Positions 18,482-26,472 of a stretch of 64,000 nucleotides of DNA are shown in pieces. Each line of letters opens with the position of its first letter. The stretch's first letter is position 1. Made by a program: the position numbers and the translations under genes. The notes under the pieces were generated by a model. It was not told the origin of the DNA. It worked only from the letters and a program-made list of their open reading frames with translations, and did not search any database. Source of the DNA: Methanosarcina sp. ERenArc_MAG2 (GTDB lineage: Archaea; Halobacteriota; Methanosarcinia; Methanosarcinales; Methanosarcinaceae); NCBI GenBank assembly GCA_023955635.1, contig JAMXHR010000002.1, positions 124,001 through 188,000 on the forward strand, given 5' to 3'.

Positions 18482-20380
18482 ATGGCTGATCAGAAATTTT
18501 ATTTTGACTTGGAGAAAAAGCTCAAGGCCGCAGGTTATCCCTGGCAGGCGGATAAGAATCAACTGCTCACTTCTGATGATTTCCATCTCGGTTATGAACC
18601 AGGGCCTGGAGAAGCAACTCTGGAGGAACGTGAAAACGAAGCCAGAGTGAAATATCTTGCCTGGCTTGCGCAACCGCCGTCAACAGAAGGCATGCGTCCG
18701 GCTGCTTTTGACTGGCGCAATGTAAACGAACGCGATTTCATTGGCTCTGTGAAGGATCAGGGTAGTTGCGGTTCCTGTGTTGCCTTTGGGACTGTGGCGG
18801 CGATTGAAGGCACTGAAAGGATTGTGCTCGATATTGCCGCCAACGACACTGGCGGCAATCAAATTGCGAATCTTTCCGAAGCTCAGCTTTTTTATTGCGG
18901 CGGCGCTGCCGCGGGCCGCAACTGCCAGAACGGCTGGTGGCCCAGTGGCGCTTTGGACTACAGTGAAACCACCGGCCTAAGTCCAGAGGCCTGTTTTCCC
19001 TACACTCCAGGTAATCAGCCATGCAAACTGTGTGGTGATTGGCAGAGCAAAGTGACCGTGTTGCAAACCTATCATACCGCCGATTCGGCTGAAGACATGA
19101 AAACCTGGATTTCCACTCGGGGGCCAATGATAGCGTGCTTTACTGTTTATTCCGATTTTTTCGGCTACAAAAGCGGTGTCTACCGCCATACTTCAGGGGA
19201 TAAAAGTGGCGGGCATTGTGTTTGCTGTGTCGGCTATGACGATAATAAACAAGCCTGGCTGTGTAAAAACAGTTGGGGGCCTAAATGGGGCATTTCCGGC
19301 TATTTCTGGATAGCTTACGGAGAATGTGGCATTGATTCTGACATGCAGGGGATTGATGCTTTCTCCACGATCTACCCCATGTATGATGATGTATTTATGC
19401 GTGACAACCTGAATGAAATCGGCACTGCCGAGCCAAAAGATGGCGCATGGACTAATTCTCCGGATATCATCCCCACCGGGGTCAACCTTCTTGAAAACCC
19501 GGTTTATTATCTAACTGAGAATTGGCGAAGTGATGTTGGCCGCGAAACTGTTTACAAGCAGCAAAACTATTTTTACATGCGCGCTAAAAATCTGCACCAG
19601 GGCGCTAGAGAAGCAACTTTTGAGCTTTATTACTGTCCGCAGAACCTGTTTCTCTTTCCCGATTTATGGATTAACAACCAATTATCCACCAGCGACGGGA
19701 AAAAAGAGGTTTCCGTGAGTACGGAAAAGTATGCTGGGATTCTTGTTCCGGATAATCCGTTCGTCCATATCCCCGAATCTGATACCCACCATTGCATGAT
19801 AGGCAGAGTGATCACGGCGGATCATCCTAATCCTTTACCGACCCAGGGACAGGTCGCCAATTTTGATCAACTCGCCAAGTATATACTGGATCACCCCGGC
19901 ATGGCTTGGCGTAATGTCGCTCTTGTAAAGAAGGATGTTCCAACGGTTATCTCCGGTTTCGGTTTTGATTCGGGAAGCGCGGGTGGAAGGATATTGATCG
20001 GTCTGAATTGTTCGAATGCGCCAGTGGGAAGCTCAGTTGCCTTTTCCTGTGGCACTCCTATCCCGTCAGGTCCAGATCAAGGAAAAACCATAGAACTACA
20101 AAAAACCGTACTAACACAGCCAAACATGTTCCTAGGACAAGAAGAAATGAATTTACCTGCGAATTTCAAGTCAGAAATCATTTTTTCATACTGGGCAAAA
20201 CCTCCTGTATTGAAGGCGTGGAAAATTACTTTCGAGGCAATCTTGGTTATCGAGCAGGATCATAAACTTTTCCCTCGCACGAAACCGCTTGAGGAGCATG
20301 GCTATAATGTTTCATCAATAGAAAATGGCAATCTACTCAAGGGCATTATTATCGGATCGGTTACATTCCAGGGACAATAA
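18482..20380 (+). CDS. Papain-like cysteine protease with large C-terminal domain
   Basis: A 632-residue C1A-type peptidase. Gln93 and nucleophile Cys99 lie in VKDQGSCGSCVAFG, His245 in SGGHCVCCVGYDD and Asn263 in CKNSWGPKWGISGYFWIAYG, giving a complete catalytic set. The residue after Cys99 is Val, where papain has Trp. About 70 residues precede the mature-like start (FDWRNV); they contain no signal peptide and only a short possible propeptide. From about residue 300, a 330-residue beta-rich domain begins (DVFMRDNLNEIGTAEPKDGA) and continues with FELYYCPQNLFLFPDLWINN, CMIGRVITADHPNPLP and SVAFSCGTPIPSGPDQGKTI. That domain recurs alone in the next gene. AAGGAG precedes the start. Confidence 0.9.
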   Translation: MADQKFYFDLEKKLKAAGYPWQADKNQLLTSDDFHLGYEPGPGEATLEERENEARVKYLAWLAQPPSTEGMRPAAFDWRNVNERDFIGSVKDQGSCGSCVAFGTVAAIEGTERIVLDIAANDTGGNQIANLSEAQLFYCGGAAAGRNCQNGWWPSGALDYSETTGLSPEACFPYTPGNQPCKLCGDWQSKVTVLQTYHTADSAEDMKTWISTRGPMIACFTVYSDFFGYKSGVYRHTSGDKSGGHCVCCVGYDDNKQAWLCKNSWGPKWGISGYFWIAYGECGIDSDMQGIDAFSTIYPMYDDVFMRDNLNEIGTAEPKDGAWTNSPDIIPTGVNLLENPVYYLTENWRSDVGRETVYKQQNYFYMRAKNLHQGAREATFELYYCPQNLFLFPDLWINNQLSTSDGKKEVSVSTEKYAGILVPDNPFVHIPESDTHHCMIGRVITADHPNPLPTQGQVANFDQLAKYILDHPGMAWRNVALVKKDVPTVISGFGFDSGSAGGRILIGLNCSNAPVGSSVAFSCGTPIPSGPDQGKTIELQKTVLTQPNMFLGQEEMNLPANFKSEIIFSYWAKPPVLKAWKITFEAILVIEQDHKLFPRTKPLEEHGYNVSSIENGNLLKGIIIGSVTFQGQ

Positions 20381-20415
20381 TTTCAAGCAATAAAGGATAA
20401 TAAGGAGACAAAATA

Positions 20416-21450
20416 ATGAAAATAGAGTCAAACAAGGCTGCAAGCGCAACAACTATCTACAACGATGTGTACATGCGAAAATATTTGGGCGATACGGGTA
20501 AGATACCTGAATCTGGCAGTTGGACATGGTCGCCGGACATCGTTCCGACCGGAAAAGCATTAATCCAGAATCCGGTGAAAACGTTGACCGAAACATACGA
20601 TTCCGATATTGGAAAGCCAACATCATTGGCAAACCAGAATTACTTTTATGTGCGTGGGAAAAACCTCTCCCCTGACCCGCAAACTGCCACGTTCGAATTG
20701 TATTACTGCCCTGCACATCTTTTTCTGTTCCCGTCACTTTGGATGGAGAACCAGTTATTGACCAGTGATGGCAAGAAACAGGTAAGCGCTTCGGCACTGG
20801 CGGCGAATGACATTATTGTTCCAGATCAGCCGTTTACCTATGTCCCTGTTTCTGAGGAGCATCACTGTTTAATCGGGCGGGTGATTACCGATAAACACCC
20901 AAATCCATTGCCAGACAATATCACCGACATGAATGCTCTTTCTGAGTATATTCTCAATAATCCGAATATGAGTTGGCGAAATGTAGTATTAATAAAAGAG
21001 GACATTCCAACTTTTACGCATTATTTTGATCTTGATGTCGGTGATGCCGATTGCCGTGTTTTGCTCGGCTTACGTTGTAACAATCTTACCGTTGGCAGCA
21101 GTGTGGCCTTCTCCTGCGGAACCCCAATTCCTTCGGGGCCTGATAAGGGGAAAACTATTGAACTGGTTAAAACGGAGGTCACGCAACCTGACATATTCCT
21201 TGGGCAGGAAGAGTTTAACTTCCCAGCTGGCTACAAATCAAATGTATCCTATTCATATTGGGCAAAAGCGCCTATCCAGGGAGGCTGGAAAGTTATTTTC
21301 GAGGCGATACAGATTTTTGAACCGGACCATCCGCTCTATTCACGCGCCAAGTGTTTCACGGAACTCGGATACCCTGAAAGGCGGCTTGGTGCTGATGGCG
21401 GATTGCATAAAGGAATTATAGTCGGTCAATGCTCAACCAACGGTAAATAA
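20416..21450 (+). CDS. Stand-alone copy of the protease C-terminal domain
   Basis: A 344-residue protein that aligns along its length with residues 300-632 of the preceding protease. Shared blocks are NDVYMRKYLGDTGKIPESG, FELYYCPAHLFLFPSLWMEN, CLIGRVITDKHPNPLPDN, MSWRNVVLIKEDIPT, VGSSVAFSCGTPIPSGPDKG and FLGQEEFNFPAGYKSNVSYS. It has no catalytic residues of a peptidase. AAGGAG lies before the ATG, and the gap to the protease is 35 bases, so the two are probably one transcript. The role is unknown; it may bind the same ligand, surface or partner as the fused domain. Confidence 0.85.
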   Translation: MKIESNKAASATTIYNDVYMRKYLGDTGKIPESGSWTWSPDIVPTGKALIQNPVKTLTETYDSDIGKPTSLANQNYFYVRGKNLSPDPQTATFELYYCPAHLFLFPSLWMENQLLTSDGKKQVSASALAANDIIVPDQPFTYVPVSEEHHCLIGRVITDKHPNPLPDNITDMNALSEYILNNPNMSWRNVVLIKEDIPTFTHYFDLDVGDADCRVLLGLRCNNLTVGSSVAFSCGTPIPSGPDKGKTIELVKTEVTQPDIFLGQEEFNFPAGYKSNVSYSYWAKAPIQGGWKVIFEAIQIFEPDHPLYSRAKCFTELGYPERRLGADGGLHKGIIVGQCSTNGK

Positions 21451-21508
21451 ATACCGAATAGAAAGTGAATCCAAAATAGATGTATCAGAACAATACGTTC
21501 TAATTGGC

Positions 21509-21617
21509 CTAGTGTCATGGCAATTTAATTATGGAATATATTAATGGAAAGCTTTTCATGAGTATAAGGTTTTCAGAGCCTATTAAGTGACCCATATTTA
21601 AATTGTCGAGACATTAG
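21509..21617. repeat. MITE family A, copy 2
   Basis: A 109-bp unit starting CTAGTGTCATGGCAATTTAA. Its complement starts CTAATGTCTCGACAATTTAA, the same end pattern as 101-207. Confidence 0.7.
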
Positions 21618-21634
21618 TTACAGCTAAGCTGTCA

Positions 21635-21714
21635 GGTTCCGGTGCAAAAAAATTATGAAATTTGGAATATATCTTATGCCAGTAAATCCCTTTATAGTTT
21701 TTTGCAACGGAACC
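21635..21714. repeat. 80-bp IS6-end mini-element
   Basis: GGTTCCGGTGCAAAAAAATT at the left and TTTTTTGCAACGGAACC at the right are IS6-type ends only 80 bp apart with no gene between. It is an internal-deletion derivative of an IS6 element. Confidence 0.55.
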
Positions 21715-21717
21715 CTT

Positions 21718-22042
21718 AAGACCAACAAACGATTCACGGAGAGTGGATGAAACCTACATAAAAGTAAAAGGTGGATGGAAATATCTTTACAGAGCAGTTG
21801 ACTCAAATGGAAACACAATCGATTTCATGCTAAGTGCAAAACGAAATAGAAAAGCTGCAAAGAGATTCCTTAAGAAAGCTTTGGGTTCAAAGCACAACCA
21901 AGTGCCAAGAGCAATAACAGTTGATAAGAATCCAGCTTATCCTATTGCCATACATGAACTGAAAAATGATCGAATATTACCTAAAAATATAAGCCTTCGG
22001 CAAATTAAGTATTTGAATAACATAGTTGAACAGAATCATAGA
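21718..22042 (+). pseudogene. IS6-family transposase, central fragment
   Basis: It encodes RPTNDSRRVDETYIKVKGGW through LNNIVEQNHRG, the catalytic middle of the same IS6 transposase as copies 1 and 2. The 5' end is cut against the mini-element at 21714 and the 3' end against the terminal repeat at 22043. Some substitutions distinguish it from the other copies, so it is a separate and older fragment. Confidence 0.75.
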
Positions 22043-22187
22043 GGTTTTGTTGCAAAATAAGTGTAAACCTTTACAATAGGGAAATCAATAATTTTCATCG
22101 CCAGGAAACCAGTACACAAAAGCGAGATTATGTATCAAACTGTGTAAATATTATTTTTATATCATAACTTGGACTTAGTGGTTAAGC

Positions 22188-22577
22188 ATGGTAAATTTCA
22201 AAAGAGATGAACAAGAGAGGCGTATTGGAGAATATATAAATAAATTAGAAGAAAATGTAAAAGATAATCTTGTAAATAACCAAAATCTGATAAAACATGT
22301 AGGCAATATGGACGAAAACAAGAAAGCTGACATAAAAACTGCTGTATCTCAAGCAGTTGAAAATGCTGCTAATAATGTTATAATGTCAGTACCTGCATAT
22401 ACAGAAAGTAAAAACTTTTATTTTACTGCAGAAATAATTTTAGGAGTTACTATTTTTGTAGTTATTCTCGGTAATTTTTATCTTTTATCCAGCGGTAAAA
22501 CCACATCTGATGGCATAATCGCAATTGGTTCAGCTGCTGTGGGTGCACTTGCGGGATTATTTTCTGCTTCAAAGTAA
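22188..22577 (+). CDS. Small coiled-coil membrane protein
   Basis: A 129-residue protein. Residues 1-75 are charged and helical (RDEQERRIGEYINKLEENVK, NKKADIKTAVSQAVENAANN). Two hydrophobic segments follow, FYFTAEIILGVTIFVVILGN and IIAIGSAAVGALAGLFSASK, which suggests a membrane-anchored protein with a cytoplasmic N-terminal coil. I do not recognise a family. It is the only gene inside the IS6-ended segment. Confidence 0.6.
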   Translation: MVNFKRDEQERRIGEYINKLEENVKDNLVNNQNLIKHVGNMDENKKADIKTAVSQAVENAANNVIMSVPAYTESKNFYFTAEIILGVTIFVVILGNFYLLSSGKTTSDGIIAIGSAAVGALAGLFSASK

Positions 22578-22595
22578 GATATTTTCTGCTTATGA

Positions 22596-22792
22596 AGGGT
22601 TCCACCCCGATTCCTACGTACATGTACGCTAAGGCCAGCCAGATATGATATCCTTTCTAGCGTCTTTGTCTGTATTAGCATTAAGAGAAGGAGAAAAACT
22701 TCTCGAATCTTGCTCTTCTTATTGATTTCGTTTCTAAAAAATCTTTAATTATTTCTTAGCGTACATCTACGTTAAAATCGGGACGATACCCT
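22596..22792. repeat. MITE family B, copy 2 (197 bp)
   Basis: Same length and layout as 10554-10750: left AGGGTTCCACCCCGATTCCT and inverted right AGGGTATCGTCCCGATTTTA, with matching GTACGCTAAG blocks. It lies inside the IS6-ended segment. Confidence 0.75.
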
Positions 22793-22905
22793 TTATAGGT
22801 CAATTGGGAGTTTAGTAAATCACTTAGCTTGAGAGGATACCTAATTGTGAAGGTTTACACTTATTTTGCAACGAAGCCAGATTTTTTGCACCTCAACCCC
22901 TGTAT

Positions 22906-23228
22906 TCACTTCACTACAATAATAACGCAAAAACGATCTACTTTAGAACTTTCTCCTTCCCAATTGCGCCAGTTTTTAATGCTAAGCTTATGAGATCCTT
23001 TATCAGATGCACAAAACTGGAATACTCTAACACCCCTGCACCAATTGCATCGCCTGACATTTCGAAACTGTCACTTATCATTTTCAGACCCTCAGCAGTC
23101 TCTATCTCCCATAGGTAGCCGGTTGTAGGCATTTCCTCTAAGCGTACAGTCACAATGCTTTGAAGCCCCACCTCTACAGTATGACCATTATCAGTATCAT
23201 TTAGTATCAACTCAAACTCCTCCGACAT
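22906..23228 (-). CDS. Chagasin-type cysteine protease inhibitor (frameshifted in sequence)
   Basis: Chagasin (MEROPS I42) proteins inhibit papain-family proteases by inserting three loops into the active site. The N-terminal part starts MSEEFELILNDTDNGHTVEV and carries the loop motif MPTTGYLWEI (family NPTTGYxW). After a GGGG run (23033-23036 on the plus strand) one extra base continues the family sequence: AGGVRVFQFCASDKGSHKL, then the third loop NWRNWEGESSKVDRFCVIIV and a stop at 22906. The restored length, about 108 residues, is typical. An upstream in-frame extension to 23393 is derived from a MITE and is not counted. No signal peptide is assigned. A papain-like protease lies 2.5 kb away. 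Confidence 0.8.
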
Positions 23229-23362
23229 GATTCCGCAACTACTGTGACAGCGTTTTGAAGAAAAATATGATTGTTGCCAGTTGTGATATTCTTCAAGTCT
23301 TCGGTTCAACCGAAGTGTGTCAAGCACTACTACTTGATCTATCGCTACAGCTGAGCAAAAGA

Positions 23363-23471
23363 CTAGTATCATAAAAACCCAATTATGGAACATATTATTT
23401 GGTAGCTTCCATCAGCTGATATGGTTTTGACCTTAAATTGATGATCCACAATTAAGTTTTCATGGCACTAG
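23363..23471. repeat. MITE family A, copy 3
   Basis: A 109-bp unit. The left end is CTAGTATCATAAAAACCC and the complement of the right end is CTAGTGCCATGAAAACTTAA. It shares its last four bases (CTAG) with copy 4. Confidence 0.6.
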
Positions 23472-23593
23472 TATCGTGAAAATTTAATTGTGGATCGCTA
23501 GAATAATATGAATCACCAGAATAACTACGAATCCATTTCTCCTGATGGAAATTATCCAAATAATGTTCCATAATTAATTTTTCGCGACACTAG
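23468..23593. repeat. MITE family A, copy 4
   Basis: A 126-bp unit from CTAGTATCGTGAAAATTTAA to the complement of CTAGTGTCGCGAAAAATTAA. It directly abuts copy 3 on the left and an IS630 fragment on the right. Confidence 0.65.
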
Positions 23594-23723
23594 TGCTTCG
23601 ATTCCTAATTAACTCCATTTTAGATTGTGATTCCCCCAGGCATTTCATCCCTTTCTTCCATATTATATCTCCACGTAAATATAACTGGTTTTTCGTTAAT
23701 GTGGTTTATATATTGACTAATTC
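23593..23723 (-). mobile_element. IS630 3'-end fragment
   Basis: About 130 bp nearly identical to one end of the complete IS630 element (33509-33640), including the terminus GTGCTTCGATTCCTAATTAA and the last codons of its transposase. It is cut off at 23723 by the left end of IS6 copy 2. Confidence 0.85.
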
Positions 23724-24639
23724 GGTTCCGTTGCAAAAAATCTCAGAATAAGCATGTAAATCTACAGACAAAAGTTAAAATATTCATGAAGATTTATCAA
23801 TATTATAGAACTATTCCAAATAATTGATTAATGTATTTAGCTTCATTAAGACCAGAGTAATTTAGATTCTTGACTTGTCCTTTTTTAATCATATTCATAG
23901 CTTCAATTCCTTTTAAAGTTTTATTAGCAGATTGAAAAGACTGAAATCCTAACATTGGATTAACGATTCGCTTTATAGATCTATGATCTTGTTCTATAAT
24001 GTTATTCAAATACTTAATCTGTCTAATGCCTACGTTTTTAGGTAGTATTTTATCATTTTTCAGTTCATTTATAGCAGGTGGATAAGCCGGATTCTTATCA
24101 ACGGTTATTACTCTTGGAATTTGATTATGATTAGAACTCAAAGCTTTCTTAAAAAAACGTTTCGCAGCTTTTTGATCTCGTTTTGCACTTAACATGAAAT
24201 CGATTGTATCTCCATTTGAGAAAACGTTTCGCAGCTTTTTGATCTCGTTTTGCACTTAACATGAAATCGATTGTATCTCCATTTGAGTCAACTGCTCGGT
24301 AAAGATATTTCCATTCACCTTTTACTTTTATGTAAGTCTCATCAACTCTCCACGAATCATTTGTTAGTCTTAAATGTCTTCTTATCTTCTTTTCGATTTC
24401 AGGAGAATATTGATGTACCCATCTCATTATGGTACTGTGATCAACTTGAATTCCTCTTTCTATCATCATTTCCTTTAAATTTCGATAGCTCAATGGGTAT
24501 TTTAAGTACCATCTTACATTCAATAAGATAATTTCACCTACAAAGTGTTTCCATTTAAAGGAATTAGATGACATATTACTACTTTTTATTTCCTTTTTAT
24601 TTTATTATGTCCCTAGCAGATATTTTTTGCAACGGAACC
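23724..24639 (-). mobile_element. IS6-family element, copy 2
   Basis: The ends GGTTCCGTTGCAAAAAATCT (23724) and the complement of GGTTCCGTTGCAAAAAATAT (to 24639) enclose 916 bp. One side lies in an IS630 fragment and the other inside a CRISPR repeat, with no shared target duplication. This is consistent with an adjacent deletion. Confidence 0.85.
23803..24574 (-). pseudogene. IS6-family transposase with internal 67-bp duplication
   Basis: Full-length IS6 transposase coding region (SSNSFKWKHFVGEIILLNVR to NEAKYINQLFGIVL), broken by an exact tandem duplication of 67 bp (24154-24220 and 24221-24287) covering NGDTIDFMLSAKRDQKAAKRF. Since 67 is not a multiple of three, the frame is lost, so this copy is probably inactive. 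Confidence 0.85.
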
Positions 24640-26308
24640 CCCGCGAAAGGTGCGACGAGGATCCCGTGTAAGAGCATATGCAGCCATAGAAATTTCAATC
24701 CACACACCCGCGAAGGGTGCGACCTTTCGTAGTTGTTAAATTGCTTTACATTATGGATATTTCAATCCACACACCCGCGAAGGGTGCGACAGTAGCGGAA
24801 TTGTTCTTTTTTTACTAGGTTTCCGATTTCAATCCACACACCCGCGAAGGGTGCGACTATTTAGAACGTAACTGGAAGTTTCATCCACACATATTTCAAT
24901 CCACACACCCGCGAAGGGTGCGACTTAAGACCAATATCAGCTATACAGCCCTTATTACCATTTCAATCCACACACCCGCGAAGGGTGCGACCATATCAAT
25001 TCATTTTTCATAGTCACACAATTTTATTTCAATCCACACACCCGCGAAGGGTGCGACGATATACACACTCTAATATATCCCCCTCAATTCTTAATTTCAA
25101 TCCACACACCCGCGAAGGGTGCGACCTTCTAAGGCGTTCATATAAAGACATTTACGTATTTCAATCCACACACCCGCGAAGGGTGCGACTCTTCAGGTTC
25201 TGTTTTTTCCTGCATTTTTTGGATTTCAATCCACACACCCGCGAAGGGTGCGACAGTAGCGGAATTGTTCTTTTTTTACTAGGTTTCCGATTTCAATCCA
25301 CACACCCGCGAAGGGTGCGACGCCATCGATTGTGTTATTTCTTATTGTAGTCGGATTTCAATCCACACACCCGCGAAGGGTGCGACTCTACATGCGCAGG
25401 TGATTGAGTAATATTCGCTTCTATTTCAATCTACACACCCGCGAAGGGTGCGACTGCCACAACTCGGTTTGTATTATCTGCATTGGATAAGATTTCAATC
25501 CACACACCCGCGAAGGGTGCGACGGAGGCGGTACAGCCGCCATATCAACAGAGGCGTAATTTCAATCCACACACCCGCGAAGGGTGCGACCTCTATGAAA
25601 TGGGTAACGATCAAACACTTCCCCAAATTTCAATCCACACACCCGCGAAGGGTGCGACTCCTCAACCATCTTTTCCGCTCTCCGTTCATCTCATTTCAAT
25701 CCACACACCCGCGAAGGGTGCGACTTTTCAGCTACTATTAATTCGTTAGAATCCACCGCGTAATTTCAATCCACACACCCGCGAAGGGTGCGACATTTAT
25801 GTGCGGCTCCTGGGAGAATTGACATAAATTTCAATCCACACACCCGCGAAGGGTGCGACCATATAAGGGGTACAAAATTACCGGAGCGGGGATTTCAATC
25901 CACACACCCGCGAAGGGTGCGACCTGCTGAAACTGTAACCATTGGGTTTTATCTATTTCAATCCACACACCCGCGAAGGGTGCGACGGTTAGCGGAGGTG
26001 CTACCCCTCGGTGCTGTCTATTTCAATCCACACACCCGCGAAGGGTGCGACTGGAGGGATTGCTGAAACGTCATGGTCCCTCCAATTTCAATCCACACAC
26101 CCGCGAAGGGTGCGACAAGTGGAATTCGCAGAAATTGAACTGAGTACCTATTTCAATCCACACACCCGCGAAGGGTGCGACCTCCGAGATAAAGATCATC
26201 GAAAGAACCTGTATATTTCAATCCACACACCCGCGAAGGGTGCGACTTTCAGTGGCTTTGATGTCGTTATACTGAGATTTCAATCCACACACCCGCGAAG
26301 GGTGCGAC
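24640..26308 (-). CRISPR. Type I-C CRISPR array, 25 full repeats plus one truncated
   Basis: A 32-bp repeat is present at 24692, 24759, 24826, 24893, 24960, 25026, 25094, 25158, 25223, 25290, 25355, 25423, 25492, 25559, 25627, 25693, 25763, 25828, 25892, 25955, 26020, 26085, 26150, 26215 and 26277. On the minus strand it begins GTCGCACCCTTCGCGGG and ends GTGTGTGGATTGAAAT, the classic I-C repeat. Spacers are 32-38 bp. The repeat at 25423 has one C-to-T change. A partial, mutated repeat (24640-24656) abuts IS6 copy 2, so the old end has been lost. The leader-proximal end is at 26308, next to cas2. Two spacers are identical. Confidence 0.97.
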
Positions 26309-26472
26309 CGCAAATTAATTTAGATTATACGTCAGTCCATTAGTATTGTAACTTTTTAAAAAAACTCACATTTATTTATCTAACGGGAAATCGCCGCAAA
26401 CAATAAATACAATGAATAGATTTTTCCTGCGAACTCCCCGGTAAATCGATGTTCACTATAGGTTCGCAGAGA
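26309..26472 (-). promoter_or_regulatory. CRISPR leader
   Basis: 164 bp of AT-rich, non-coding DNA between the first repeat and the cas2 stop. It is the expected position for the I-C leader, which holds the array promoter and guides integration of new spacers. It contains an inverted GCGAAC/GTTCGC pair near 26429-26467. Confidence 0.7.

Larger units (their letters stand above)
22043..22878. mobile_element. IS6-like-ended element with cargo and no transposase
   Basis: A 29-bp inverted pair with 27 matches bounds this 836-bp segment. The left end begins GGTTTTGTTGCAAAATAAG and the complement of the right end begins GGCTTCGTTGCAAAATAAG. The ends are of IS6 type, but the interior holds only a small membrane-protein gene and a family B MITE. 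This suggests a passenger element mobilised in trans. No direct target duplication was found. Confidence 0.6.

Noticed and set aside
22938..23393. N-terminal hydrophobic extension of the inhibitor as a signal peptide
   Set aside because: The hydrophobic residues (MFHNWVFMILVF) are encoded by a family A MITE end, so they are not part of the original gene.
24985..26343. Several open frames of 88-121 codons across the CRISPR array
   Set aside because: They arise because the 32-bp repeats and similar-length spacers keep frames open. They translate to repeated FQSTHPRRVR or ISIHTPAKGAT and are not genes.
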